Translations under genes and position numbers: made by a program
NCBI GenBank assembly: GCA_022711465.1
Contig: JAKLEZ010000021.1
Location: forward strand, 1 to 64,000
Direction of reading: 5' to 3'
Origin: Planctomycetota bacterium
GTDB lineage: Bacteria; Planctomycetota; Phycisphaerae; UBA1845; PWPN01
DNA: 64,000 bases
Shown here: positions 1 through 8,592 of the stretch, piece by piece
Layout: each line of letters starts with the position of its first letter
How positions within the stretch are numbered: position 1 is the first letter of the stretch
The notes under the pieces: model-generated
Told to the model about the DNA's origin: nothing
The model's database searches: none
The model's input: the letters and a program-made list of their open reading frames with translations, nothing else

Positions 1-40
1 CATTCAGGCGGAGCCCATGGACCTGGCAGCAATGCCCGGT

Positions 41-838
41 CTACTGGAAGCGCTCGATGGCCTGGTGCAAGCAGAGACCGGCGGTTTGGATGCACCTTTG
101 ATGCCGGCCTTCAGCCTGAACCGCTACGTTCCCGCTCGCGTCCAAGTCACAGCCGCGCATTTCAACAACCTCCCCCGGCCGACATCCAGTCAGAAGCTGT
201 ACCTGAATCATCGCCCAGACCTGCGGGGAGGTATACGGACGTATCGCGTTCACCCTATCCTCGGCAATCGGCCGGACCGGCGGACGATCAGCAGCGCCAT
301 GGTATTCACTCCTGCCTTTCGCCAGGCCCTTCACAGCCCTGAGACCATGGATAACCGCAGGAGGCACAAGCTCGTTTTCAACGCCCCACCCAAAGAGCCG
401 CTTGATCCTCCCCACGTTCTTATTGACGTTCGATCTGCACCAGCCCTTGGCGATCATCGCGGACCTTACCGTCTTGAGGCGAAGCGGGCTGAACTCGGAA
501 GCTTGTGTGGCCCCGAAGAGCTTGGCCAACGGTCGAAAGGCGAGCCGAATCCCCGCCTGCTCGTCCGTGGGCCGACCATTCTTGACGTAGTAACGTCTGG
601 CGAACTCCCAGTAGGCCACAATCAGTTCGTCGACCGTGAGATCGGGAGAGCTACCGCCGGGTTGCGGCAGTCGTCGGCCGTTGACCAGCCACAGAGCGAG
701 CAGGCGATCATACTCTGCCCGGCTCTCGGCCGTGCCGTACTTTCCGAGGTAGTGGTCCTCTCCATCCAGGGTGAGGACGGCCTGACCCGATGGCTTGTGA
801 AGTCGGTAAGATGGATGCTGCCGAACAAGTGCGGGCAT
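41..838 (-). pseudogene. Truncated tyrosine recombinase/integrase
   Basis: The protein begins MPALVRQHPSYRLHK at 838 and runs 265 residues. An AAGGAG ribosome site about 7 nt upstream supports this start. Residues 1-60 resemble the arm-type N-terminus of planctomycete integrases (VLTLDGEDHYLGKYG), residues 65-170 the SAM-like core-binding domain, and LLTGCRPGEVVEMRGCDLD near residue 215-233 is catalytic box I with its Arg. Recognisable homology stops near position 140. The remaining about 30 residues do not look like the catalytic domain, and the box II HxxR and the nucleophilic Tyr are absent before the stop at 41-43. This is therefore most likely a broken integrase fused to unrelated sequence. 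The gene lies beside the 3' end of a tRNA, the usual place for an integrative element. Whether more of the element lies left of the window cannot be seen. Confidence 0.65.
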
Positions 839-860
839 GTGCTTGCTCCTTCGATCATCG

Positions 861-884
861 CCAAAACGGTATATACCGTTTTGG
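861..884. promoter_or_regulatory. 24-bp perfect palindrome upstream of the integrase fragment
   Basis: The left half is CCAAAACGGTAT and the right half is its exact reverse complement, giving a perfect 24-bp palindrome centred on TATA. It lies 22 bp before the integrase start codon, within the leader. That position fits an autoregulatory operator, a promoter -10 region or a recombination-related binding site; the function is inference. The arms are too short and the site too symmetric for a rho-independent terminator, and there is no T-tract. Confidence 0.6.
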
Positions 885-958
885 GTCGGACCTCCGAGCC
901 GCACTGCCCCACATAGGCAGGTTCGCTAAACCAAGCGTTCGGCGTGACTTATGTGCAT

Positions 959-1032
959 TAGCGGCGACTGGACTCGAACCAGTGACCTTGGGTTTATGAA
1001 TCCCATGCTCTAACCAACTGAGCTACGCCGCC
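959..1032 (-). tRNA. tRNA-Met (anticodon CAT)
   Basis: Read on the minus strand, a cloverleaf of 74 nt folds. The acceptor strand GGCGGCG pairs with CGCCGCT (one terminal G-U). The D-arm is GCTCAGTTGGTTAGAGC, the anticodon CAT lies at 998-996 within the loop TTCATAA, and the T-arm is ACTGG-TTCGAGT-CCAGT. The 3' CCA is not encoded. The CAT anticodon and elongator-like body suggest tRNA-Met; a tRNA-Ile with a modified CAU anticodon cannot be fully excluded. Its 3' end faces the truncated integrase 120 bp away, so it may have been an attachment site. Confidence 0.9.
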
Positions 1033-1721
1033 AACATATTGTCAATAATGAAGTTACATGCGGTAGCCGCCCACAGCATTTCCCTCAACGACAGCCTCGA
1101 CGACAACCGCCTTCGGTGGCGTACTCCCTTCGCCGCTGTTTCTACTCGGCTCGGAGCCTGAAGGTTGCTTGCCATGGTGAGATCATCTCGTCCACGCAAG
1201 AAACCGCATAAGCCCTACCCCACCTTCCCATTGACCGCCCACCCCAATGGACCATGGCAAGAAGATCCGGGGCAAGGTCCATTTCTTCGGTATCTGGGCG
1301 GCCCCACAGGCCGCGCTCACAGATTATACCCGCCAGGCTGCAGATTTGCACCAGGGCTGGCTACGCGGGATATGGCTCTTCTCTAAGGACGTGTTGTGCA
1401 CTGGCGATACTGCGGCCCCACCCTGCAATGGGTCATGGCCCGGTTGCCCTGCAGACAGACTAGCCAAACCCCGGTGGCTTGTGACAGGATCATGAACGTA
1501 TGAGAATGGCACAGATCAAACGCAAGAACTAGTGGTCAGTCAGGGATGAATCTGCGGGTCAGGACCCGCCCACGATCTGGGCTGTGGGGGCCGACAAGGC
1601 TGAAGGCGGCGTCAGCAACCAGAAGAATGACCGATGACTGACCACTAGCCCCGTTGTGACCACGTACCATGGTGACAGACCAGCGGAAAGCACGCCCCGC
1701 ACTCACTCCATCAAGAGTGCC
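1033..1721. other. Non-coding stretch
   Basis: No open frame here looks like a real protein. The only structure seen is the 120-bp inverted-repeat-bounded element at 1529-1648, annotated separately. Confidence 0.5.
1529..1648. repeat. 120-bp element bounded by 14-bp perfect inverted repeats
   Basis: CTAGTGGTCAGTCA at 1529-1542 is exactly mirrored by TGACTGACCACTAG at 1635-1648. The interior also holds a small hairpin (GCGGGTC/GACCCGC, about 1554-1570). No transposase is present and no target-site duplication is obvious, so a MITE-like or REP-like palindromic unit is the best description. The GGTCAGTCA arms resemble the GGTCAGC repeats around 45.6-47.3 kb and 53.85 kb. Confidence 0.55.
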
Positions 1722-3362
1722 TCATCGCGGCTGACTCTGAGCCGACCGGGACGGCGAGTTCCCAGCCTGCTGTGCGTACTCGCGATTGAGCCGCTCCCAG
1801 AGCGCTGACATCTCTCGCACGCGCTCGGGCTCGACGGCGGCCAGATCGTGCGACTCAATTCGGTCCGTCTTCAAATCGTAGAGTTCCCAGACGCCTCCGC
1901 CGTCTGACTCGGAGACCAGCTTCCAGTCGCCGACTCGGAGGGCCCGGTTTCCCTCGTGGCTCCAGAAGAGGCACTCGTGCGGGATCGCGGCATCCTGCGC
2001 GAACAGCGGCGTCAGGCTTCTGCCCGGCAACGGCGGACGAGCTTGTCCGCTCCACTCCTTCGGCGGAGTCACGCCGGCTAGTTCGAGAAAGGTCGGCACC
2101 AGGTCAATGATGTGCACCGGCGAGTGGCGCAATTGTCCGCCGGCTCGAATCCCTGCCGGCCAATGCAGGATCCCCGGCGTGGAGATGCCCCCTTCGTGAA
2201 CCCAGATCTTGTGCCGGCGAAACGGGGCATTGGATACGGTCGCCCAGCCCGGCCCCAGGCAGAGGAACGAGGCCGCCGAGCCGGGATTGGCCGCGCGATC
2301 GTGCCCATCACCCCGCACCATCAGCGTGGCGTCCGCCCCATTGTCCGAGAGGAAGACGATCAGGGTGTTGTCCCAGGCTCCCATCTTGCGGATCTGCCCG
2401 AGCACCCGTCCGACTTCCTGGTCGAGCCGATCGACCATGGCCGCATGGATAGCCATCTTCGTGGCCTGCAGCCGCCGCTGGTTGGGCGTCAGCGAATCCC
2501 ACGCGACCGCGCGTTCTACTTCGCCGGGGCCGATCTGCTTGAGGAGAGTGGGCTTGAGATAGCGCGGCGTGAAGGCCGGATCTCTGGCCGACAGTGCGCA
2601 GTCCACGATCCCGGCCGCGCACAGCTTCTGCCACCGGGCTCGGCGAATGGCCTCCCAGCCCTCCAGGTAGCGGTCGCGATACCTGGCGATGTCCTCAGGC
2701 AAAGCGTGCAGCGGGAAGTGCGGAGCGATGAACGCCAAGTAGAGGAAGAACGGCTCGCCGTGATGCTTGGCATCGTGTTCGGAAAGGAACTCAACGGCCC
2801 GCTGGGCGAAGGCGGTCGTGGCGTAGTAACCGTCGCCCGGCTTGACCGGCGGAGCCTGCTGATCGTCGAGAAAATGGGCCGTGGGCGTGAAGTAGCGATT
2901 CCAGTCCTCGAAGTGGTAGGAGCGGTCGAATCCGCCGTCCAGCACCTTGCCGTCCAGGTGCCACTTGCCCGAATGGTAGCTGCGATAGCCGGCTGGCTTG
3001 AGCAGCTGGGGCAGGAGGACCGCCCATCCGGGACGCTGCCCGGCCGGGTCGCGGTTGACCTGCTGGGCGTAGTAGCCGGTCATCAGGCAGGCCCGCGTCG
3101 GCCAGCATCGACCGGTGCTGTACAACTGCGTCAGCCGCAACCCGCCCTGCGCCAAGCGATCCAGATTCGGCGTGGTAATTTCCCCGCCGTAGCAGCCGAT
3201 GTCGGAGAAGCCCATGTCGTCGGCCAGAATGAGCACCATGTTCGGTCGGGGGGCCCGCTCGGCGGCCGCCTCGAGCACGCTAGCCTCGGAGGCTAGCAGC
3301 ATCGCCATCGCCGCGATCACCGCATATACGTACCAACCAGGGAGTAGTGTCCTGGATGCCAT
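1722..3362 (-). CDS. Secreted sulfatase
   Basis: A 546-residue protein of the type I (formylglycine-dependent) sulfatase family, which hydrolyses sulfate esters, here probably on extracellular polysaccharide. The start at 3362 was chosen because a GGGAGG site lies 5 nt upstream and the resulting N-terminus is a signal peptide (residues 1-33, with the hydrophobic run VYAVIAAMAMLLAS). The metal-binding N-terminal motif NMVLILADDMGFSDIG is at about 41-56. The active-site signature CWPTR is at residues 86-90, where Cys86 would be converted to formylglycine by a maturation enzyme not present in this window. A second Asp-rich metal motif, FLSDNGAD, lies in the middle. The substrate is unknown. It is the last gene of a minus-strand series, 417 bp after its upstream neighbour. 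Confidence 0.9.
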   Translation of the reverse strand: MASRTLLPGWYVYAVIAAMAMLLASEASVLEAAAERAPRPNMVLILADDMGFSDIGCYGGEITTPNLDRLAQGGLRLTQLYSTGRCWPTRACLMTGYYAQQVNRDPAGQRPGWAVLLPQLLKPAGYRSYHSGKWHLDGKVLDGGFDRSYHFEDWNRYFTPTAHFLDDQQAPPVKPGDGYYATTAFAQRAVEFLSEHDAKHHGEPFFLYLAFIAPHFPLHALPEDIARYRDRYLEGWEAIRRARWQKLCAAGIVDCALSARDPAFTPRYLKPTLLKQIGPGEVERAVAWDSLTPNQRRLQATKMAIHAAMVDRLDQEVGRVLGQIRKMGAWDNTLIVFLSDNGADATLMVRGDGHDRAANPGSAASFLCLGPGWATVSNAPFRRHKIWVHEGGISTPGILHWPAGIRAGGQLRHSPVHIIDLVPTFLELAGVTPPKEWSGQARPPLPGRSLTPLFAQDAAIPHECLFWSHEGNRALRVGDWKLVSESDGGGVWELYDLKTDRIESHDLAAVEPERVREMSALWERLNREYAQQAGNSPSRSAQSQPR

Positions 3363-3778
3363 GCCAGCCTCCCGCGCAACTTGGTGTTCCTGGCAGTTGT
3401 GCTGACCCATGGGGTGCGCCGTCTTCTGCCACCATACTGAGCCGGCGACGTCCTCGGCCGGCGGGTCGAGAGCCTGGACCGCGCAGATCCGGCGACCGGG
3501 GGGCTCCCGACCGGCTGTGCCGACCCTCTTGTGAATGCACATGCTGGTCAAGGACGATTCCCTTCGATGGCCATCTGGATGCCATTCACGGGCAGGGCAA
3601 TGCTGCTCCACACTCTGGGCAGCGGCTCAAGTGAATGCCCTGCAGGTTGTATCGCCAGCGTCCGCAGTGTCGTCTGGGATGGGGTGATCCATCCTCAGGG
3701 GGCTTCAAGCTGGTCAAAGCCGTCCATACTCAGGCCTCTCACAGGCCCCGCGCTGCTCACTGCGACACTGCGAGAGTC
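3363..3778. other. Non-coding stretch
   Basis: The gap separates two minus-strand genes. Open frames crossing it are antisense or extend the sulfatase N-terminus without a ribosome site. Apart from the sulfatase ribosome site near 3370, nothing is recognised. Confidence 0.4.
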
Positions 3779-5224
3779 TCACCCAAGCAGCGTCCGCATG
3801 GCCGCCATCAGCACCTGCTCAGTCTCCGGGGCGACACGCGACCACCGCCCGGTCTCGTAGCCGCCCTGGCGGTATGCGATCTCTGTGCCGACATACTGCA
3901 CCGTGCAGTCACCGTACGCCGCCATGCAGACAAACCGATCCGGTCGCATGGCCGCGGCGGCGAGCTGGTACTCGACGAACAGCTCACCAGGCATGTGCAG
4001 CACGTCGGCGCTACCCAGGCGCAGCCGTGAGAGGTCGAGCATATCACCCCGGGCGCACCGGCGAATCCAGATCAGCTCGCTGGCAACCACCACTCGTTCG
4101 ACCAGTTTCTCGTTCGGATTGTCCAGGACGCTCAGGCACTTCGCTTCGTCAAGATCTCTGCGGATCGGGAACTTCACCGGCAGTACCCGCCAACCGACAT
4201 CCTGCGCGCCGATGGCCTGCTTCTTCATGCTGTCCCATGCCCGAGCCATGCCGTCCGCCAGCCGGCCGGCCAGCTCGAACCGGCGGCTCGGGGCGCCATC
4301 GTTATACTTGCTGGCGGCCAGGTTCCCCCCGGCCCCATTGAAATGCACATGCGCCGCCTCCGGCACCGTCGCCTCGCGAAGCGCCCGTGCCAAGCCCACA
4401 AAGTCCGCACTCACCGCCCCGCGACCATAGAAACTCTGGGGGTGAGTTGCGTAATAGGTCATCGACACCAGCGGCACATCACCGTCCCAGAAGCTGATCA
4501 ACTTGACGTCTGGATCGACGGTGCCCTCCGGTGCAGCTCGGGCGGCCGGATCCGTGCAGGCACTCATGCGCGCGTAGAGAACCTTCCCGTCGGGACCCAG
4601 GACCCGCCGGTTTGACGCGACACGATCCACCTTCGCCTGCCCGAGCCCCAGGTGCGTCACCCGTCGCGGCTGGTCAAGACTCCTCGACACGACCTCCCCA
4701 ACCCGAGCAACCGCGGCCCGGGCCCAGGCTACGTCGAACGTGCGGCCGCTCAAGCCGCGGGGAGCTAGCAGTCCCTCAATATCAAAGTCCACACTCGGGG
4801 CATCGTGTTGATGCAGCGTATGAACCGCCACCCGATCAGGCGTCGTGCCCGCCGCCTGTGCCAAGACTTCCCGCCAGACCCGGTAACCGCCGTTCAGAAT
4901 GGATGTCCAGTCAATCGCACACAGAACAATCGGTTTCTCACCGGTCAGCAGAATCACCCCCCGAGCCGAAAGCGGATCGACGATCCTCCTGGCCGGCTTG
5001 ACCAGAGCCTCACACAGCGGGCTGCCCAGCGGCGGGGTCACATCGGCCTGGAAGAGGGCGATTCTCAGCGGTTCTCGCGGTGAATCTCCCCCGTCCGGCA
5101 ACGTCGCCGAGGAAGCTGCCGCGGATTTGCGCCATTGGGTCAGGCCCACAGCCAGCGTGCCAGCCGCCTTCAAAAAACCACGCCGGCTGCCTCGCACCCC
5201 GTGGGTGTCGGTCTGCTCACGCAT
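3779..5224 (-). CDS. Tat-exported neutral/alkaline ceramidase-like protein
   Basis: The protein has 481 residues. The start at 5224 gives a twin-arginine signal (GSRRGFLKAAGTLAVG, residues 12-27) and sits 8 nt after GGAAGGAG. After the signal comes RIALFQADVTPPLGSPL, the opening strand typical of the neutral ceramidase N-terminal fold seen in many planctomycete secreted proteins. A histidine-rich VHTLHQHDAPS segment and YYATHPQSFYG follow, and both could supply metal ligands. No experimentally characterised close relative is recognised, so substrate and reaction remain unknown. A distant paralogue is encoded at 10295-11656. Confidence 0.7.
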   Translation of the reverse strand: MREQTDTHGVRGSRRGFLKAAGTLAVGLTQWRKSAAASSATLPDGGDSPREPLRIALFQADVTPPLGSPLCEALVKPARRIVDPLSARGVILLTGEKPIVLCAIDWTSILNGGYRVWREVLAQAAGTTPDRVAVHTLHQHDAPSVDFDIEGLLAPRGLSGRTFDVAWARAAVARVGEVVSRSLDQPRRVTHLGLGQAKVDRVASNRRVLGPDGKVLYARMSACTDPAARAAPEGTVDPDVKLISFWDGDVPLVSMTYYATHPQSFYGRGAVSADFVGLARALREATVPEAAHVHFNGAGGNLAASKYNDGAPSRRFELAGRLADGMARAWDSMKKQAIGAQDVGWRVLPVKFPIRRDLDEAKCLSVLDNPNEKLVERVVVASELIWIRRCARGDMLDLSRLRLGSADVLHMPGELFVEYQLAAAAMRPDRFVCMAAYGDCTVQYVGTEIAYRQGGYETGRWSRVAPETEQVLMAAMRTLLG

Positions 5225-5482
5225 CGCATGGCTCCTTCCGCTGACCTGGTCCACGTGGATGGACGCTCGCAGTGTCCCGCACGCAAGACGGCCATTCATT
5301 CCGCGCCCCTTGGGGATGGAGGCGAGCATAAGGCCCGGCCATCGGCAGGTCCAAGGTTTGCGCCTAGTCCACGCCGGGCTCGCTCGGGAGAAGCGGGAAG
5401 ACCATGCCGCAGCAGCAGCGCAGACGACTGCCTGAGCGTGGCGGTGATACGCCCCCTCAGGCCCTCAGCGATCGTCTCCCCG

Positions 5483-8400
5483 TCACGGCCTGCGCGTGCA
5501 GTCGGCGGTGGCGTGAATGCCCTCTCCGCTGAAACATAACTGCCAGATCCCAAAATCGGTCTGGTCCACGTCCCCATCCTCGTCGAAATCGGCCCCCGAA
5601 CACGCCCCTGTCGGGTCGCCCAGCGGAACCGCCGCGCCGGTGAAACAGCTCTGGAAGGACTCGAAGTCCGCCAAATCCACGTCCCCGTCGTTGTCAAAGT
5701 CCGCGTACTTCTTGCCCAGGGTCACCAGCAGCGCCTCGACGCCGAACTTGGCTAGGTACTGCATCTCCGCCCCGTCCAGAGCCTGAGGCAGAATCAGGAT
5801 GTCGTCAGCGTAGCCGAGGAAAGGATTGTTGTTCGAGTTCGTTCCTGCCTGGTCCTCGCCGAAACGCAGCTCGTGCGTCAGGTTGAGGACCATGGTCGCG
5901 GGCGGCGCGCCCCCGGCCCCTACCCAGCCGCCGGGCAGCTTGTTGCCGTCCAAGTAGACCTTCAGATCGCCGCGGTCGTAGGTCATCGCGATGTGGTGAA
6001 CCTGCGCGTCCGCGCTGATATTGAACGCCCCCGAAGGAACGTCAAACTCGTAGAAAGGAGGCCCGTTTACCGGATCCGACACCACAACCCACATCGCCAT
6101 CCCGTCCGCCTGCTGTCCGCCGGAATCGAACACCCATTCAATCACCGGAGTGGTGTAGTCGCCATTGTAGCTGGAGAACAACTTCCGCCGACCCGAGGGC
6201 ACCTCCCGAACGTGCACCGCCAGCGTCGCCTGGGCTCCCAGGTAGCGCACCTCGGGGAACTCCAGCCCGTTGAACGGCAGGGCGTCGTTCAGAGCGTGCA
6301 GGGACTGCAGGCCAAGAATCGGCAACCCGTCGGTGATGATCGATCCCAGGGGACTCGGAACAGGAACGGCAGTGTCCTGCGCCCCGATCTGGACCAGCTT
6401 GTCGGTGATCGGCGGGAGTGTATCCCCTTCCATCGTGTAGAGGATCTCCCCAGCTGCTTGCTCGGTCAGGTTCAGGCTCGCCGCCCCGCTGGCCGCCAGG
6501 GTGGCAATCTGATCCGCGGTCAGCACTCGACGCAGGACCAGAATGTCATCGGACGTGCCCACCAGTTCGCTGTTCGCCACGCTCGGCGGGTAGTCCTCCC
6601 CGTACAGAAGATCGCCGATCCGACCCGGCATGCCGGTCACGCCCGCCCAGAAAGCATCGCCCACCATGGCACCATCGAAGTAGATCTTCACCTCCATGCC
6701 GTCCGTCTCATTGACCGTCTTCCTTTCGAACGTCCAGGCCACATGGTGGGGTGTGTCGCTGTTCGCCCAGCTGGCCATCGCTGGGGCTCCGGCCAGAAAG
6801 TAGGTGCTCGGATTGCCCGGATCCGACTGCCACTCGGCTGCGATCCCAATCGTGGGATTCCAGGGAATGCTGCCATCGGCGTCGATCGTCACCAGAAACT
6901 CCTGGTCCATAGACCCACCGTCGTGGTTGGTGAACAGGTGAATCTCGCCGGGCGCGACCTGCTTGAGACTCACCGCCAGGGTGAACTTCTCGCCCAGGTT
7001 CTGCGTCCCCGGGAGCGGGAGACTCATCAGCGCCGTGTTCTTGAGCGACGTCCCAAAGACCGCCTCGGCATCCGTGACCAGGACCGCCGGCAGCGGCGGA
7101 GCCGGGGCGTTGAACACGGCCGCGTTCTGAGCCCCGTCGTCGGTCAGCTTGTCCGTGGCCGGGCCCGTCTCCGCATCACCCTCGAAGGACAGCCAGATCT
7201 GGGGAGCAAAAGTCGAGCAGGTGGTTGAGGCGCAATCCGAACCGGCCCCGCTCCACTGGCCGCGAGTGCTCTGGCATACGCTTTCGGTCAGCTGGACGCA
7301 CACCCCGTTCGTGTAGCAGCAAGCCCCGCCCGGCGGGCAGGGATTCTGGGCACACGTGGCTCCCGCCGTCCAGTGGCCGCTCTGCGCAACGCAAACACTC
7401 TCCACCAGGTCGCTGCATGTGCCGTCGTCGAAACAACAGGCCCCAGCAGGTGGACAAGGGTTCTGATCGCAGGTGGCGCTCGTGTTCCAGCTTCCCGATT
7501 GAGCCAGGCATTCGTTCTCGGTCAGATCGCTGCACGTGCCGTTGTCGAAACAGCAGGCCCCGACCGGTGGTTCACAGGTCACATTCGCGCAGATCGAATC
7601 CGGGCCTTTCCAGATCCCGCCTTGGGCCAGACAGCTGCTCTGCGTCGTGCCGTCCGCGCACGAACTCGACGGCAGACAGCATGCTCCCGAAAGCTCCATG
7701 AACGCGGCGGCGCCCTGGCTGGCAAGCGCCTGGATCTCCGCCTGCGACAGAGCCCGGTCCAGGATCAGGAGGTCGTCGGCGTAGCCCAGAAACGGGGTGT
7801 TGCTCTCGTCGGTCGGCGGATCATCTTCGCCGAACCGCAGGGGGTTGCCCTTCAGGCTGAAGCGCTCGAACCAGGGCTCGGCTCCCTGGTACCAGCTTCC
7901 GGGCAGCTCGTTGCCATCCAGGAAGATCTTCACCACACCACGGTCAAACGTGGCGGCGATATGATGGACCTGGCCGTCCGCACTGATGTCAAAGGCGCCT
8001 CGGGCAATGTCCCACTCCGCCCCGGAGGCGCTCGCGGGATCCAGCACGTAAAGCCACGTGGCCACGCCGTCCGCGTTTTGACCGGCGGAGTCGAACACCC
8101 ACTCGATCCCCGCGTTCCCATACTGCCCGTCATAGTTGGAGAACAGCTTCCGCCGGCCGGCAGGCACGTTCCGGACGTGAAGGGCGAACGTCACCTGCGG
8201 CCCCATGTCACCGGAAAGACCCTCAAACTGCAGACCGTTGAACGTCTGGGTGGCACTTGGGGCGTTCAGCGATTGCCCGCCGAAGATCGGGAAATCCGCC
8301 GCAATCACTGAGTCCGGATAGACCACCGCATCCTGGCCACCGTCGCCAATCAGCTTGTCCGTCGCCGGACCCGCAGCCCCATCACCCTCGAACGAAAGCC

Positions 8401-8488
8401 ACACGTTGACGCCGAACGCGCCGCCAGGACTCCCGACCATCAGCCCGGCCGCCACGACACAACCCAATAAGGTCCCTGTGCGCTTCAT
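5483..8488 (-). CDS. Secreted LamG / Cys-rich / dockerin-like protein
   Basis: A 1001-residue exported protein with a signal peptide (residues 1-26) and GGAGG 7 nt before the ATG. Domains in order: LamG/concanavalin-like domain 1 (about 28-265), four Cys-rich repeats (about 268-425), LamG 2 (about 430-670), LamG 3 (about 683-910) and a C-terminal dockerin-like pair (about 925-1001). The last carries two Ca-binding loops, DFDNDGDVDLADF and DFDEDGDVDQTDF. LamG 1 and LamG 3 are close to each other (both contain GRRKLFS, IEWVFDS, QVHHIA and LDGN), while LamG 2 is divergent. That suggests internal duplication. Such proteins probably bind surface glycan or protein; no catalytic domain was seen. It lies 104 bp downstream of a prepilin-like gene on the same strand. 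Confidence 0.8.
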   Translation of the reverse strand: MKRTGTLLGCVVAAGLMVGSPGGAFGVNVWLSFEGDGAAGPATDKLIGDGGQDAVVYPDSVIAADFPIFGGQSLNAPSATQTFNGLQFEGLSGDMGPQVTFALHVRNVPAGRRKLFSNYDGQYGNAGIEWVFDSAGQNADGVATWLYVLDPASASGAEWDIARGAFDISADGQVHHIAATFDRGVVKIFLDGNELPGSWYQGAEPWFERFSLKGNPLRFGEDDPPTDESNTPFLGYADDLLILDRALSQAEIQALASQGAAAFMELSGACCLPSSSCADGTTQSSCLAQGGIWKGPDSICANVTCEPPVGACCFDNGTCSDLTENECLAQSGSWNTSATCDQNPCPPAGACCFDDGTCSDLVESVCVAQSGHWTAGATCAQNPCPPGGACCYTNGVCVQLTESVCQSTRGQWSGAGSDCASTTCSTFAPQIWLSFEGDAETGPATDKLTDDGAQNAAVFNAPAPPLPAVLVTDAEAVFGTSLKNTALMSLPLPGTQNLGEKFTLAVSLKQVAPGEIHLFTNHDGGSMDQEFLVTIDADGSIPWNPTIGIAAEWQSDPGNPSTYFLAGAPAMASWANSDTPHHVAWTFERKTVNETDGMEVKIYFDGAMVGDAFWAGVTGMPGRIGDLLYGEDYPPSVANSELVGTSDDILVLRRVLTADQIATLAASGAASLNLTEQAAGEILYTMEGDTLPPITDKLVQIGAQDTAVPVPSPLGSIITDGLPILGLQSLHALNDALPFNGLEFPEVRYLGAQATLAVHVREVPSGRRKLFSSYNGDYTTPVIEWVFDSGGQQADGMAMWVVVSDPVNGPPFYEFDVPSGAFNISADAQVHHIAMTYDRGDLKVYLDGNKLPGGWVGAGGAPPATMVLNLTHELRFGEDQAGTNSNNNPFLGYADDILILPQALDGAEMQYLAKFGVEALLVTLGKKYADFDNDGDVDLADFESFQSCFTGAAVPLGDPTGACSGADFDEDGDVDQTDFGIWQLCFSGEGIHATADCTRRP
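7214..7687 (-). repeat. Four tandem Cys-rich GACC repeats within the LamG protein
   Basis: Four units of about 38-40 residues each begin GACC and follow the pattern GACC-x4/5-C-x6/8-C-x5/7-G-x-W-x5/7-C-x3/4-C. The copies start near residues 268, 310, 349 and 388. The regular cysteine spacing implies one small disulfide-bonded module per unit, forming a stalk or binding array between LamG domains 1 and 2. Confidence 0.75.
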
Positions 8489-8592
8489 GATTCACCTCCG
8501 AGAAAACAATGATCCCTGAAAACGACGTTCCGACTCCTGCCTTGGAGGAATGGCACACCACCGGCATCCGCCGGGCGCGAAACCACTGTGGC

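Noticed and set aside
17..916. Plus-strand frame of about 300 codons overlapping the integrase fragment
   Set aside because: Most of it is antisense to recognisable integrase codons. The first about 125 bp could belong to another gene, but that cannot be judged from this window.
790..999. Short plus-strand frame ending within the tRNA region
   Set aside because: It reads through the palindrome and the tRNA-Met gene, so it is an artefact.
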